A DNA stretch of 64,000 nt from Mycolicibacterium austroafricanum (GTDB lineage Bacteria > Actinomycetota > Actinomycetes > Mycobacteriales > Mycobacteriaceae). Both the position numbers and the translations under genes were made by a program. Below, piece after piece: positions 34,351-45,087 of this stretch. The notes beneath the pieces are model-generated. The model worked only from the letters and a program-made list of their open reading frames with translations. It made no database searches and was not told where the DNA came from. The DNA lies in assembly GCF_000612725.1 (NCBI RefSeq), contig NZ_HG964450.1, forward strand, positions 258,428 to 322,427, written 5' to 3'. Every line of letters starts with the position of its first letter. Position 1 is the first letter of the stretch.

Positions 34351-37238
34351 CCACGTCTACAGACGACGCACCCACCGACGTCCTGCCGCCGGCGCGGCAC
34401 GCGGCCCCCTCCCGGCCGAAGCTGCCACGCTTCATCCGCACGTTCGCTGTGCCGATCGTCCTGGCCTGGGTCGCCATCGTCGCGCTGCTCAACACCGTCG
34501 TGCCGCAGCTCGAGGAGGTCGGCAAGCTGCGCGCCGTGTCGATGAGCCCCAACGATGCGCCCGCGCTGATCGCGACCAAGCACGTCGGCGACAAGTTCGA
34601 CGAGTACAACACCTCCAGCTCGGTGATGATCGTCGTCGAGGGCGAGGAGGCGCTCGGTCCGGACGCGCACGCGTTCTACGACGAGGTGGTCCGCCAACTC
34701 GACGCCGACACCGAGCATGTGCAGCACGTGCAGGACTTCTGGGGTGACACCCTGACCGCGGCCGGCGCCCAGAGCATCGACGGCAAGGCCGCCTACGTGC
34801 AGGTGTACATCGCCGGTGACCAGGGCGAGACGCTGGCCAACGAATCGGTGCACGCCGTGCGGGCCATCGTCGACAGCACTCAGGCGCCCCCGGGGGTCCG
34901 CGCGTATGTCACCGGGCCCGCGGCGCTGACCACCGATCAGAACATCGTCGGCGACGCCAGCATGAAGACGATCGAGTCGGTGACGATCGGCATCATCATC
35001 GTGATGCTGCTGATCATCTACCGATCGGTCATCACGACGGTCGTCACCATGTCGATGGTTTTCGTCGGCCTGCTGTCGGCCCGCGGCATCGTCTCCTTCC
35101 TCGGGTTCTACGAGGTTTTCGGGCTCACCACCTTCGCCACCAGCATGGTGGTGACGTTGGCCATCGCCGCCGCGACCGACTACGCGATCTTTCTGATCGG
35201 GCGATACCAAGGGGCCCGACGATCGGGGATGGACCGAGAGTCGGCCTATTACGACATGTTTCACGGCACCGCCCACGTGGTTGCGGCCTCGGGACTGACG
35301 ATCGCCGGTGCGACCGCCTGCCTGCACTTCACCCGGTTGCCGTACTTCCAGAGCATGGGATTCCCGCTGGCCGTCGGCATGATCATCGTGGTGGCCGCGG
35401 CGCTTACCCTGGGTCCGGCGCTGATCTCGATCGTGACGCGGTTCGGCAATGTGCTGGAGCCCAAGGGAAACGGGCGGGCACGAGGCTGGCGCAAACTCGG
35501 TTCGGCGACGGTCCGCTGGCCCGGTGCGGTCCTGGTGATGGCCACCGTGCTGTGCCTGGTCGGCCTGCTGGCCCTGCCCGGGTACCACACCAATTACAAC
35601 GACCGCATCTATCTGCCCGACGGGGTGCCCGCCAACGTGGGTTACGCCGCGGCCGACCGGCACTTCTCCGACGCCAAGATGAATCCCGACCTGGTGATGG
35701 TCGAATCGGATCACGATATGCGCAACCCGGCGGACTTCCTGGTGATCGAGAAGATCGCCAAGGCGCTGACCCGGGTGCACGGAATCGCTTCGGTCACCAC
35801 GATCACCCGTCCGGACGGGAAGCCGATCAAGCACGCGTCGCTGGCCTACACCATCAGCCAGAGCGGCAACGGGCAGATCATGAACAACGACTTCCAGCAG
35901 ACCGTGCTGGAGAACACGCTGCAGCAGGCCAACGAGATGCAGGTGACCATCGACTCGATGGAGGAGATGCAGCGCATCACCCTGGAGCTGTCCGAGGTCA
36001 CCCGCGAGATGGCCGACAAGATGAAGGACACGTCGGCGAACCTCAACGAAGTCCGGGACCACCTGGCCGATTTCGACGATCAGTTCCGCCCGCTGCGCAA
36101 CTACTTCTACTGGGAGCCGCACTGCTACAACATCCCGATGTGCTGGGCACTGCGGTCGGTGTTCGACAGCCTCGACGGCATCAGCACGATGTCCGACGAT
36201 TTCACCGAGCTGGTGCCCAGCATCGAGCGGATGGCGCAGCTGACGCCGCAGATGGCGGCCATCATGCCCGCGATGATTCAGACGATGAAGAACCAGAAGC
36301 AGATCATGCTGAATCAGTACCAGGCGCAGAAGATGCAGCAGGATCAGAACATCGCCATGCAGGAGGACAGCACGGCGATGGGCGAGGCGTTCGACACCGC
36401 CCGCAACGACGACACGTTCTACCTGCCGCCGGAGGCGTTCCAGACCGCCGACTTCCAGCGGGGCATCAAGCTGTTCATGTCCCCGGACGGGAAAGCGGTG
36501 CGCTTCACCGTGTTCCATCAAGGCGATCCCTTGACCGAAGCCGGCACCGCCCGCATCGATCCACTGCGCGTCGCGGCCGCGGATGCCATCAAGGGCACCC
36601 CGCTGGAGGGTTCCACGATCTACGTCGGCGGCAGCGCCGCGATGTACAAGGACATGCAGCAGGGTGCCGATTACGACCTGCTGATCGCCGCCGTCGCATC
36701 GCTGATCCTGATCTTCCTGATCATGGTGATCCTCACCCGGGCCGTCGCGGCGGCTGCCGTCATCGTCGGCACCGTGGTGTTGAGCCTGGGCACGTCGTTC
36801 GGTCTGTCAGTTCTTCTGTGGCAGCACGTCGTCGGTATCCCGCTGGGCTGGATGGTGCTGCCCATGTCGGTGATCGTGTTGCTTGCCGTCGGCGCGGATT
36901 ACAACCTGCTGCTGGTGTCACGCATGAAAGAGGAGCTCCACGCCGGAGTGAACACCGGAATCATCCGGTCCATGGCCGGCACCGGATCCGTGGTCACCGC
37001 AGCGGGATTCGTGTTCGCCTTCACGATGATCGGCATGATCGTCAGCGACATGATCGTCATCGGTCAGGTGGGTACCACCATCGGTCTCGGCCTGCTGTTC
37101 GACACGCTGATCGTCCGGTCACTGATGACACCGTCCATCGCGGCACTGATGGGCAAATGGTTCTGGTGGCCGACGCACGTGCGGCGACGTCCGAAGCCGA
37201 AACCCTGGCCCAAGGTGGCCGAGGAAGTGACGGCATGA
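34347..37238 (+). CDS. mmpL: MmpL-family RND transporter
   Basis: The 963-residue transporter has the MmpL layout: helix 1 at about 30-50, a periplasmic domain, five helices (about 205-375), a second large periplasmic domain with long helices rich in Met and Gln (about 510-700), then the last five helices. The proton-relay Asp-Tyr pairs are D278-Y279 and D851-Y852. Together with MmpS it resembles the MmpS4/L4 and MmpS5/L5 systems, which export siderophores and drugs. It overlaps mmpS and the downstream DUF5078-like gene by ATGA, so the three are one operon. The substrate is not evident. Confidence 0.93.
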   Translation: MTTSTDDAPTDVLPPARHAAPSRPKLPRFIRTFAVPIVLAWVAIVALLNTVVPQLEEVGKLRAVSMSPNDAPALIATKHVGDKFDEYNTSSSVMIVVEGEEALGPDAHAFYDEVVRQLDADTEHVQHVQDFWGDTLTAAGAQSIDGKAAYVQVYIAGDQGETLANESVHAVRAIVDSTQAPPGVRAYVTGPAALTTDQNIVGDASMKTIESVTIGIIIVMLLIIYRSVITTVVTMSMVFVGLLSARGIVSFLGFYEVFGLTTFATSMVVTLAIAAATDYAIFLIGRYQGARRSGMDRESAYYDMFHGTAHVVAASGLTIAGATACLHFTRLPYFQSMGFPLAVGMIIVVAAALTLGPALISIVTRFGNVLEPKGNGRARGWRKLGSATVRWPGAVLVMATVLCLVGLLALPGYHTNYNDRIYLPDGVPANVGYAAADRHFSDAKMNPDLVMVESDHDMRNPADFLVIEKIAKALTRVHGIASVTTITRPDGKPIKHASLAYTISQSGNGQIMNNDFQQTVLENTLQQANEMQVTIDSMEEMQRITLELSEVTREMADKMKDTSANLNEVRDHLADFDDQFRPLRNYFYWEPHCYNIPMCWALRSVFDSLDGISTMSDDFTELVPSIERMAQLTPQMAAIMPAMIQTMKNQKQIMLNQYQAQKMQQDQNIAMQEDSTAMGEAFDTARNDDTFYLPPEAFQTADFQRGIKLFMSPDGKAVRFTVFHQGDPLTEAGTARIDPLRVAAADAIKGTPLEGSTIYVGGSAAMYKDMQQGADYDLLIAAVASLILIFLIMVILTRAVAAAAVIVGTVVLSLGTSFGLSVLLWQHVVGIPLGWMVLPMSVIVLLAVGADYNLLLVSRMKEELHAGVNTGIIRSMAGTGSVVTAAGFVFAFTMIGMIVSDMIVIGQVGTTIGLGLLFDTLIVRSLMTPSIAALMGKWFWWPTHVRRRPKPKPWPKVAEEVTA

Positions 37239-37711
37239 CCGGGCCCGACATCCGGTGGACGCTGCGGGCTCTGCTGATGATCGTCACGGCGGCGGCCGTG
37301 CCCGGCCTGCTGGGCGCGCCGCGCGCCGCCGCCGACGCCACCGACGAGTATCCGATTCCGAGCAAGCAGATCGAAACGCAGTGCGACGCCGAGCAGTATC
37401 TGGCAGCAGCCCGCGACACGAGCCCGGTCTACTTCGAGCGGTACATGCTGGACAAGAGCAACCGTCCGCTCGACGTGCAGCAGGCCGCGGAGGACCGCAT
37501 CCACTGGTTCTACTCCCTCGATGCGGTCGGGCGTCGTCAGTACTCCGAGAACACCGCCACCAACATCTACTACGAGCAGGTGGCCACCCGGTGGGGAAAC
37601 TGGGCGAAGGTGTTCTTCAACAACAAGGGCATAGTGGCCAAAGCGACTGCTGTCTGCATGAACTATCCGCGCGGTGACCTGTCGGTATGGGACTGGCCCG
37701 TCGCCCGCTGA
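37235..37711 (+). CDS. Secreted DUF5078-like protein of the mmpL operon
   Basis: The 158-residue protein has a signal peptide (residues 9-34, [24 protein letters not shown] with an AAA-DA cleavage region) and a mature domain of about 120 residues with two cysteines ([17 protein letters not shown]) and aromatic motifs ([29 protein letters not shown]). It resembles the DUF5078 family often found with MmpL genes. It overlaps mmpL by ATGA. A periplasmic accessory role for the exporter is likely but unproven. Confidence 0.8.
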   Translation: MTGPDIRWTLRALLMIVTAAAVPGLLGAPRAAADATDEYPIPSKQIETQCDAEQYLAAARDTSPVYFERYMLDKSNRPLDVQQAAEDRIHWFYSLDAVGRRQYSENTATNIYYEQVATRWGNWAKVFFNNKGIVAKATAVCMNYPRGDLSVWDWPVAR

Positions 37712-37756
37712 ACGAAGCGCCACCCCCGCGGGCCCGCCAACTCGCCGAAACTGCTT

Positions 37757-38866
37757 CTACTGCGCGCTGATACGGGAAACGGCCGCGCTGGACGCGATCT
37801 CGGCGGCGGCTGGTCTGTCCGGCAATGCCAGCCGGTGGATGATCCGCAGCGTCGACCCGTACTGGTGGGCCAGCGAGCCGGTGAGGTAGGGCAGGCCGTA
37901 CTTCTCGCACAGCGGGCGCACCCGACGGGAGATCTCGGCCAGCCGGTTGCTCGGCAGGTCCGGGAACAGGTGGTGCTCGATCTGGTAGCACAGGTTGCCG
38001 CTGGCGAAACCCAGGAACCTGCCCGCCTTGAAGTTGGCCGCGCCCAGCATCTGTCGCAGGTACCACTCGGCCCTGGTCTCGGTTTCCAGGACGTCGGCGG
38101 TGAATTTCTGGGTGCCCTCCGGGAAGTGCCCGCAGAAGATCACCACGTACGCCCACAGGTTGCGCAGCAGGTTCGCTACCGCGTTCGCCTTCAGGGTTCT
38201 ACGCCAGCGCCGCAGGCTCAGCGCCGGCCACAGGGCATAGTCCTTGAACCCCTGACGGGCCACCTTGCCGACCAATGCCCTGGTCTGCGAGAGCTTTTCG
38301 GCCCGCGACCGGTCCAGGTTCACCCCGTGAAGGGCGATGCCCCATTCGAACGTCAACGCCAGGAACAGATTCTGCAACGGCTGCAGCAGATACCGTCGCC
38401 GCCACGGCTGATCAGAGGTCACCCGCATCACGCCGAAGCCGAGATCGTCATCCTCACCCAGCACGTTGCTGAACACATGGTGGCGGTAGTTGTGCGACGA
38501 CCTCCACTGTGACGAGACCGCGACCATGTCCCACTCCCACGTGCTCGAGTGGATCTCCGGGTCGTTCATCCAATCCCATTGGCCGTGGGACACGTTGTGA
38601 CCGATCTCCATGTTCTCCACGCTCTTGGCGAACCCGAGCGCGGCGGTGCCCAGCACCCAGCCCGCCGTCGACCGGGTGGTGGCGATGAGCAGACGCGCCG
38701 CGACGTCGAGCGTGCGCTGGAACGAGATGGTGCGCCGGATGTAGGCGGCGTCACGGCTCCCGAGCGACTCCTCGATGTCGCTGCGGATCGTGTCGAGCTC
38801 ACGGCCGAGGCTTTCGATGTCTTCGGGGCTCAGATGGGTGTAGTGGGCGATGTCGGTGATTGCCAT
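37757..38866 (-). CDS. desA3: Membrane fatty acyl desaturase, DesA3-like (copy 1)
   Basis: The 369-residue protein has the three histidine boxes of front-end/stearoyl-type membrane desaturases: HNVSHGQ, HNYRHH and QIEHHLFP, which bind the diiron centre. It matches the mycobacterial DesA3 family, which makes oleoyl lipids from stearoyl-CoA. DesA3 needs an oxidoreductase partner (Rv3230c type) that is not in this window. A close paralog lies at 47993-49198. The hydrophobic segments between the boxes are present. ATG start. It converges with the mmpL operon. Confidence 0.9.
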   Translation of the reverse strand: MAITDIAHYTHLSPEDIESLGRELDTIRSDIEESLGSRDAAYIRRTISFQRTLDVAARLLIATTRSTAGWVLGTAALGFAKSVENMEIGHNVSHGQWDWMNDPEIHSSTWEWDMVAVSSQWRSSHNYRHHVFSNVLGEDDDLGFGVMRVTSDQPWRRRYLLQPLQNLFLALTFEWGIALHGVNLDRSRAEKLSQTRALVGKVARQGFKDYALWPALSLRRWRRTLKANAVANLLRNLWAYVVIFCGHFPEGTQKFTADVLETETRAEWYLRQMLGAANFKAGRFLGFASGNLCYQIEHHLFPDLPSNRLAEISRRVRPLCEKYGLPYLTGSLAHQYGSTLRIIHRLALPDRPAAAEIASSAAVSRISAQ

Positions 38867-39012
38867 GGCGGGGTCCTAGAGTCGATCCAGCTGAAGGGCG
38901 TGGATACAGACCCTGAAACCGAAAGAATGTGTGGGAACCGGTCGACGGTGAGCGAGCGAGACAGCGCATCGAGTCGGCGGGTTGATTCCAGTGTACCCGT
39001 CGCCGGCGCCGG

Positions 39013-40503
39013 TCAGTGCCGAGGCGACCCGGCGAGCTCGGCCAGCAGGTCCGGCAGCGGGACCGTCGCGAGACCGATGGCGCTGTCGCAGATCCCGTAC
39101 GGGATCACCAGGGTGTCCGCGTGGACGAGCGCGCCGCACGAGTACACCACGTTGGGCACATACCCGTCCCGGTCGTCGGCCGCCGGGGTCAGCAGGGGCC
39201 GTCGCAGTCGTCCGATCACCCGGGTCGGATCGTCGAGGTCAAGCAGGATCGCCCCGATGCTGTACGTGCGCATCGGCCCGACGCCGTGTGTCAACAGCAG
39301 CCAGCCCCTGTCGGTCTCGATCGGCGGACCGCAGTTTCCGAGTTGCAGCGTCTCCCACACCTCGGCCGGCTGTTGGCAGGGCAACGCCGTGGTCCAGACC
39401 GACAGATCATCGGCGAAGGCGACGGTGTTGGTCTCGCGGTCCGACCTCGACATCGCGGCGTACCGGCCACCGATGCGGCGAGGGAACAACGCCAGCCCCT
39501 TGTTGGCGGCGGCACTCCCGACGAGGGGCCCGGAGGTGAAGGTCTGGAAGTCCGCGGTGGTGAGCAGTTGCTGGCTGATGTGCGATCCGCTGTAGGCGGT
39601 GTACGTCGCGTGGTAGCGGATCGAACCGTCGTCGTCGACGAAACGCACGAAGCGGGCGTCCTCCATGCCGGCGTGTTCGGCTTCCATCTCCGGCCACAGC
39701 ACCCGCTCGGAAAGTGTTGTGTCATCCGGGAACTCGACCGCGTAACAGCGGGCGGCGACGCCGCGGATGGTCGCGATCGTGTCCTCGACATGTCCGCGTG
39801 TGCTCAGGTGGGCGCGCAGTCTTTCGAGCCGCTCGTCCAGGTCGGACCTGGTGAACAGCGCACCGAGCGCATCGAAGACGTAGTCGGCGGCCTCGCCGCC
39901 GCAGCCCTTGTCACGGAGTTCGGTGCGGAAGACGGCGGCGTCCAGCAGGGTGGGCTCGACCCGTCCGGTGGAGGCGAACGGAGCAGGTTCGTCGATCGTG
40001 GCGTGACCCGTCGAGCCGACGACGCCCGTCCGGAACCCGATGCTCGAACGGTGTCCCTCCCCGATCCCCCGGACGCTCATCACGAACCGCAGGCTGCCCG
40101 GGACGGTGCCGGACTGGTCGGGGTGCGCGACGACGCTCGGATTGCACAGTGCCGCACCCTCGATCGAGTACTCGTTGGTGAACGTGGCCCCCAGCAACAG
40201 CATGCGCGCCTCGGTGAACTCCCGGGTGGGGTCGAGCCGGTCGGCGAGCTCCCTGGCGTGCCGGCGGAAGGTGCCGGTCAGATCACGGTGACGCCCGTCG
40301 AAGCGGATCAGCACATCCTGCAGGGCCGCCCGCACCTCGTCGTCGGTCAGGGCCAGGATCCGCGACAGCACCGCCCCCGCACGGGACTCCTGATGCTCGA
40401 ACCCCTCGTGGCCCGGCACGAACAGCCGGGTGACCACGCGGCCCGGGTCGGCCGCAACCCGCTGCGGGCTGCGGGTCACGAGCTGGATCCCGGTGGATGT
40501 CAT
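39013..40503 (-). CDS. Glycosidase/phosphorylase, GH130-like
   Basis: The 496-residue protein resembles the GH130 family of beta-mannoside phosphorylases: a five-bladed propeller is suggested by repeated strands such as GMEDARFVRFVDDDGSIRYHATYTAYSG, NKGLALFPRRIGGRYAAMSRSD, and GPPIETDRGWLLLTHGVG. The E-D-A-R motif matches the conserved catalytic region of the family. About 150 N-terminal residues (LFVPGHEGF, AGAVLSRILALTDDEVRAAL) form an extra domain. The ATG overlaps the stop of the upstream gene (ATGA). With the two upstream genes it forms a small glycan-processing operon. Confidence 0.78.
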   Translation of the reverse strand: MTSTGIQLVTRSPQRVAADPGRVVTRLFVPGHEGFEHQESRAGAVLSRILALTDDEVRAALQDVLIRFDGRHRDLTGTFRRHARELADRLDPTREFTEARMLLLGATFTNEYSIEGAALCNPSVVAHPDQSGTVPGSLRFVMSVRGIGEGHRSSIGFRTGVVGSTGHATIDEPAPFASTGRVEPTLLDAAVFRTELRDKGCGGEAADYVFDALGALFTRSDLDERLERLRAHLSTRGHVEDTIATIRGVAARCYAVEFPDDTTLSERVLWPEMEAEHAGMEDARFVRFVDDDGSIRYHATYTAYSGSHISQQLLTTADFQTFTSGPLVGSAAANKGLALFPRRIGGRYAAMSRSDRETNTVAFADDLSVWTTALPCQQPAEVWETLQLGNCGPPIETDRGWLLLTHGVGPMRTYSIGAILLDLDDPTRVIGRLRRPLLTPAADDRDGYVPNVVYSCGALVHADTLVIPYGICDSAIGLATVPLPDLLAELAGSPRH

Positions 40504-41522
40504 TGCGGGACAGGCACGAAGCTGCGCGCCTGCTGCAGGGTGGAGATCACGGCGAGGGTGGACTCGGCGCCCTGGTTGAGGTTCACCCGGTCGGCGTGCA
40601 GACCGTCGAAACCTGCACCGGTCCGGGGATCCCACATGGGCAGGCCGAGGTCGTTGTCGCCCTGGAACCAGGCCGCGGCGGCCATGACGCCCTCGGGCCA
40701 CATCGGGCTCGGATCGGTGGCCGCCGCGCGGGCGCAGGCATCGGCCAGGCTGGCCACCTCGATAGGCTGCTGGTCGAACCCGGGTTGCCTGTCGTCGGGT
40801 CCCCGCCCCGTGGCCGGGGTGGGTGAGAGGTGACCGTCGGCCGTTTCGACGCCAAGCAGCCACTCCAGCAGGTCCAGACCGCGCTGCCGCAACGCCGGAT
40901 CGTCCAGTGCCACGCCCGCGGCGATCATCGCCTCGACCAGTACGGCGTTGGCGTAGGAGAGCCGCTTCTCGGGCCACGGCCATTCGGCGTCACCCGTCGC
41001 CGGGGTAACCGAAGCGGCGTAGTCGGTGAGCAGTGCCAGCGCGGCCGAATGCCCGGGGGTGACGCTGAGAAGCTCGGCGGCACCGAGCGCGGCGAACGCC
41101 GTCGCGCGAAGGTGGGGTGACCTGGTCGCCGCGGAGCGCTCGAACTGGATCGTGGCCAGCCGGCGGACCAGGCTGACGTCGCTGTGGGCGGCGGCGGTGC
41201 CCAGTCCCCAGATGGCCCGGCCCCAGTGGTCGTCGGTGCTCGGCACGTCGGTCCAGTGGCCGCCCGCGCTCATCCGGTTGTGGCAGGTGCCGTCGTGGCG
41301 CTGGGCGCGGTTGAGGAAGGTCAGCGCCGTGCCTGCGAGCCTGTTGACCTCGGGTGAGGAGTCCGGCTCGCGGGTGGCGACCACCAGCACCCTGGCCACA
41401 TCGTCGGTGCAGTAGCCGTGCTCGCGACGCGGCTGGCTCAGCTGGGCGTGCTCGAAGGTGGCCCGGTGGTCCGTCATACCCAGCAGGTGGGTGAACACCG
41501 GGTACGGCACGGAGCCGGTCAC
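40500..41522 (-). CDS. Alpha/alpha-barrel glycan-active protein, unassigned
   Basis: The 340-residue protein shows features of alpha/alpha-barrel glycan enzymes: HGYCTDDVARVL, DDHWGRAIWGLG, EWPWPEKRLSYANAVLVEAM and NLNQGAESTLAVIS are Trp/Asp-rich loop motifs. I cannot assign the glycosidase family. The GTG at 41522 overlaps the stop of the upstream glycosyltransferase (GTGA), and its own stop overlaps the GH130-like start (ATGA). This tight coupling suggests the three proteins act on the same oligosaccharide, probably in the cytoplasm because no signal peptide is seen. Confidence 0.68.
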   Translation of the reverse strand: MTGSVPYPVFTHLLGMTDHRATFEHAQLSQPRREHGYCTDDVARVLVVATREPDSSPEVNRLAGTALTFLNRAQRHDGTCHNRMSAGGHWTDVPSTDDHWGRAIWGLGTAAAHSDVSLVRRLATIQFERSAATRSPHLRATAFAALGAAELLSVTPGHSAALALLTDYAASVTPATGDAEWPWPEKRLSYANAVLVEAMIAAGVALDDPALRQRGLDLLEWLLGVETADGHLSPTPATGRGPDDRQPGFDQQPIEVASLADACARAAATDPSPMWPEGVMAAAAWFQGDNDLGLPMWDPRTGAGFDGLHADRVNLNQGAESTLAVISTLQQARSFVPVPQ

Positions 41523-42697
41523 GCGGCCGCCAGTCGCTCGGCGACCAGGCGCTGGGCCAGGGCGATGTAGGCGGAGGCCACCACGGGCCACGCCATCGCA
41601 GGGGCCAGCTCACGAGCCGCGAAGGCCATGGAGCCGGCGGCGCGCGAGTCGGTGAGCAGCCGCCGCAGGGCGTCGACGAGCGCACCGGCATCGTCGTGAT
41701 CTACGACGGTGCCCGCGCCGGTGCCGAGCAGTTCGACTGCGTGGGGGAAGGCGGTGGCGATGACGGGTCGCCCGCTGGCTACCGAATCGACCAGCACACC
41801 CGAGGTGACCTGCTCTTTCGAGTCGTAGGGCAGGACGACGACCGCGGCGTCCTGCAGCAGTGTCGTCAGCGCTTGGGGGGTGCGGTAGGTGGCGTCGAAG
41901 ACCACCGAGTCGGCGACTCCAAGCCGCTGGGCCTGCGCCATGAGACCGTCCCGGTAGGCCTCCCCGTGGGTGGCGAGCACCTTGGGGTGCGTGCGGCCTG
42001 CGATCAGGTACCGCGGCGCAGCGGGAAGGTCCTTCAGCGTGACCATCGCGTCGATGACACGCTCGATGCCCTTACCGGGCCCCAGCAGGCCCCAGGTCAG
42101 GATCGTCGGCCGCCCCACCGGTTTCGGTGCCACCGCGTCGGGAAGCGCCGCGCCGTGCGGGATGATGCTCACCTTGTCCGGATCCACGGTGTAACCGGCG
42201 CACAGCCGGGCCCGCGCCGCGGCGGACATCACGACAGCGCGACCGGCGAGCGCCAGGACGTCTTCGAGCACCGAAAGTTGGTGTGGCGTAGGGCTTTCGA
42301 GCACGGTGTGGACGACGACGATCGACGGGACGCGCAGGCCCCTGATGATCTCGACGACTTCCTCGCCGTCGGCGCCGCCGTAGATGCCGTACTCGTGCTG
42401 GATGACGGCGACATCGCAGCCGTTGAGCCGCTCCGCCGCTGCCGCGACCGACGGCGACGACCCGTTGACGAGCTCCCCGACGACCTTGCTGTCCGCCGAG
42501 GGTGTGCCGTCGGCGATGCGCACCACGTTGACGTCGATACCCCGCGCCGACAGACCGCCGGCAAGGGCGGCGCTGAACGTGGCCAGCCCGCATACCGTGG
42601 GCGCGTACGTGCTGAGGATGCCGACGCTGGGCAAGTAGGAAAAGCCCTGCATTCCAAAGGGAGCGAGCAAATGGTTGGCTGACGATGAAGCATTCAA
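41519..42697 (-). CDS. GT4-type glycosyltransferase (paralog 1)
   Basis: The 392-residue protein has a GT-B fold like GT4 retaining glycosyltransferases: an N-terminal domain with STYAPTVCGLATFSAALAGGL and VIQHEYGIYGG, and a C-terminal donor-binding domain with TWGLLGPGKGIERVI, YLIAGRTHPKV and LPYDSKEQVTSGVLVDSVASGRPV. I place the start at TTG 42697 because the paralog at 51472-52650 begins the same way (a TTG followed by Asn-Ala), the DNA before both starts is conserved (GTCTGGA), and both proteins then have exactly 392 residues. It leads an operon with the alpha/alpha-barrel and GH130-like genes. Confidence 0.85.
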   Translation of the reverse strand: MNASSSANHLLAPFGMQGFSYLPSVGILSTYAPTVCGLATFSAALAGGLSARGIDVNVVRIADGTPSADSKVVGELVNGSSPSVAAAAERLNGCDVAVIQHEYGIYGGADGEEVVEIIRGLRVPSIVVVHTVLESPTPHQLSVLEDVLALAGRAVVMSAAARARLCAGYTVDPDKVSIIPHGAALPDAVAPKPVGRPTILTWGLLGPGKGIERVIDAMVTLKDLPAAPRYLIAGRTHPKVLATHGEAYRDGLMAQAQRLGVADSVVFDATYRTPQALTTLLQDAAVVVLPYDSKEQVTSGVLVDSVASGRPVIATAFPHAVELLGTGAGTVVDHDDAGALVDALRRLLTDSRAAGSMAFAARELAPAMAWPVVASAYIALAQRLVAERLAAA

Positions 42698-43430
42698 GAC
42701 GGTCCAGACCGGGCTGTTGCCACCGGCGTCGCCGGCGTGTGTGAAGACTCGGGGAGAACACCGCGACTGCGCAGAGAATGCTCTCAACCGGACTGCTGGG
42801 ATTGCCAGCTCACCTCAGCCTACACCTCCCTGTGCCCTGACCAGGCTTTCAGAGGCGGCGCCGCCCACCGGCCCGAGGCGCCCACCACCAGCGATTTTGT
42901 CGGCGCATTCAGGGGCTGGACCGGCTGATCGCCGAATGTGTCGCTCGCCGTGGGCAAATCGGACATGCGCACCCTCTCCGTAGGCACACCTCGACGCCCA
43001 GAGGCCCCAATACGCCAAGACCGGGCCCCGGCGCGCTACGGTTTACCCGGGTTGACACTCCAGCCACACGGACACGTCACGGCGGCGACCGCAGATCCCT
43101 GCCGCGCCGAACTCGGCGTCATCCGACATGCACGGTGTGCGACACACTCGGGAGTTCCGTGTCCAGACAAGTCACAATTCGACCCCCGGCCGGGTGCGCT
43201 GCACCCGCCGCTGGCTGCACACCCCGTACAGTCGGAACCCCAGGCACCGCGCGTCCCTCGCTCCGCCCGGACCGAGGACCATCCGGACCGGACCCGAGGA
43301 GTCCACGTCCTCCCTGTGACAGCGGCCGAATTCCCGCGGACTCTGCCCCGACCGACCGCCCCGCGGCACAGCTGCGGGCCATGTTCTCAGACCACGCGCG
43401 CGTGCGCGCCATCGCCATAAAGGGCTGTCT
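42698..43430. other. Long intergenic region between divergent GT4 and FAAL genes
   Basis: This 733-bp gap holds no gene I can support. The open frames in it lack ribosome binding sites and family matches. It must contain the promoters of both flanking operons. A TTGACA is visible at 43052-43057 but no -10 lies at the right distance. An undetected small RNA or small protein is possible. Confidence 0.4.
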
Positions 43431-45065
43431 ATGAGCCGCTTCACCGAAACGATGTTCGCCAACGCCCACCTCAGCACCAAGGGGTTCAACACCGGCGAGC
43501 CCCACTCGCCGGTCCGCCATTCCTGGGAAGAGGTCCACCAGCGCGCCCGCAGGGTGGCCGGCGGACTGGCCGCCGCCGGTGTCGGCCCGGGCGACGCGGT
43601 CGCGATGCTGGCCGGTGCACCCGTCGAGATCGCCCCGGCCGCGCAGGGCGTCTGGATGCGTGGGGCCAGCGTGACCATGGTGCACCAGCCCACGCCGCGC
43701 ACCGACCTGGTGCGCTGGGCCGAGGAAACCACCGCCGTCATCGGCATGATCTCGGCCAGAGCCGTCGTCATCTCCGATCCGTTCATGGCCGCCGCCCCAG
43801 TGCTCGAAGGCCTCGGCATGACCGTGCTGACCATCGCCGACCACCTCGCCGCTGATCGCGTCGATCCCGTCGACACCAACGACGACGACATCGCGCTGAT
43901 GCAGTTGACCAGCGGTTCCACCGGATCCCCGAAGGCCGTCCAGATCACCCACGCCAACATCGTCGCCAACGCCGACGCGATGACCGCCGGCTGCGACTTC
44001 GACATCGACACCGATGTGATCGTCAGCTGGCTGCCGTGCTTCCACGACATGGGCATGACCGGCTATCTGACGGTGCCGATGTACTTCGGCGCCGAACTGG
44101 TGAAGGTCACGCCCATGGACTTTCTGAGCGATATCCTGTTGTGGCCCAGGCTGATCGACAAATACCGGGGCACGATGACCGCCGCGCCGAACTTCGCCTA
44201 CAACCTGCTGGCCCGACGCCTGCGCCGCCAGGCCGACCCCGGCGAGTTCGACCTGTCCTCGCTGCGGTGGGCGCTCTCGGGCGCCGAACAGGTGGATCCG
44301 CTCGACGTCGAGGACCTCTGCGACGCGGGCGCCCCCTTCGGTCTCAAACCCGAGGCGATCGTCCCCGCGTACGGCATGGCCGAGACCACGGTCGCGGTGT
44401 CGTTCTCCGAATGTGGCGGCGGCATGGTGGTCGACGAAGTGGACGCCGACCTGCTCGCCGTCCTGCATCGCGCGGTTCCGGCCACCAAGGGACACACCCG
44501 ACGCCTCGTCACCCTCGGGCGACCCCTGCAGGGCCTGGAAGTGCGGGTCGTCGACGAGGACGGCGCCGAGCTGCCCGCCCGCGGTGTCGGGGTCATCGAG
44601 GTGCGCGGTGAACCGGTCACCAAGGGATACACCACCGTCGCCGGATTCATTGGCGCGCAAGATGATCGCGGCTGGTACGACACCGGCGACATCGGCTATC
44701 TCACCGAGGTCGGCGACGTCGTGGTGTGCGGACGACTCAAAGACGTGATCATCATGGCCGGACGCAACATCTACCCCACCGACATCGAACGGGCGGCGGG
44801 CCGCGTCGACGGGGTCCGGCCCGGCTGCGCCGTCGCGGTGCGCCTGGAAGCGGGCCGGTCGCGGGAGACGTTCGCAGTCGCCGTGGAGTGCAAGGACTTC
44901 GGTGACGAAACCCAGGTGCGCCGGGTCGAACGGCAGGTCGCCCACGAGGTGTTCGCCGAGGTCGACGTGCGGCCGCGCAACGTGGTGGTGCTGGCGCCGG
45001 GCACGATCCCGAAGACGCCGTCGGGAAAGCTGCGGCGCGCGCATGCCCTCTCGCTCGTGAGCTGA
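43431..45065 (+). CDS. Fatty-acyl-AMP ligase (FadD-type)
   Basis: The 544-residue enzyme belongs to the adenylate-forming superfamily: [12 protein letters not shown] (P-loop-like A3), [12 protein letters not shown] (A5), [11 protein letters not shown] (A7), [18 protein letters not shown] (A8) and PSGKLRR (A10 with the catalytic lysine). The YGMAE start of A5 and the overall length suit fatty-acyl-AMP ligases, which hand activated acyl chains to polyketide synthases or carrier proteins; the insertion that separates FAAL from CoA ligases cannot be judged without alignment. No polyketide synthase is nearby. The next gene on the strand is a GAF-ANTAR regulator 22 bp away. Confidence 0.82.
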   Translation: MSRFTETMFANAHLSTKGFNTGEPHSPVRHSWEEVHQRARRVAGGLAAAGVGPGDAVAMLAGAPVEIAPAAQGVWMRGASVTMVHQPTPRTDLVRWAEETTAVIGMISARAVVISDPFMAAAPVLEGLGMTVLTIADHLAADRVDPVDTNDDDIALMQLTSGSTGSPKAVQITHANIVANADAMTAGCDFDIDTDVIVSWLPCFHDMGMTGYLTVPMYFGAELVKVTPMDFLSDILLWPRLIDKYRGTMTAAPNFAYNLLARRLRRQADPGEFDLSSLRWALSGAEQVDPLDVEDLCDAGAPFGLKPEAIVPAYGMAETTVAVSFSECGGGMVVDEVDADLLAVLHRAVPATKGHTRRLVTLGRPLQGLEVRVVDEDGAELPARGVGVIEVRGEPVTKGYTTVAGFIGAQDDRGWYDTGDIGYLTEVGDVVVCGRLKDVIIMAGRNIYPTDIERAAGRVDGVRPGCAVAVRLEAGRSRETFAVAVECKDFGDETQVRRVERQVAHEVFAEVDVRPRNVVVLAPGTIPKTPSGKLRRAHALSLVS

Positions 45066-45087
45066 GTCGCGTATCGTCCGGTAGCAG

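Noticed and set aside
34326..36521. 731-residue open frame on the minus strand opposite mmpL
   Set aside because: It is a high-GC shadow frame, rich in His, Arg and Asp, with no family motifs; mmpL on the other strand has full conserved motifs.
43052..43080. TTGACA as -35 of a promoter for the FAAL gene
   Set aside because: The hexamer 17 bp downstream (CGTCAC) does not resemble a -10 box.
42938..43420. 160-residue plus-strand frame in the gap before the FAAL gene
   Set aside because: High in Pro, Arg and His with no ribosome binding site; typical of a chance frame in GC-rich DNA.
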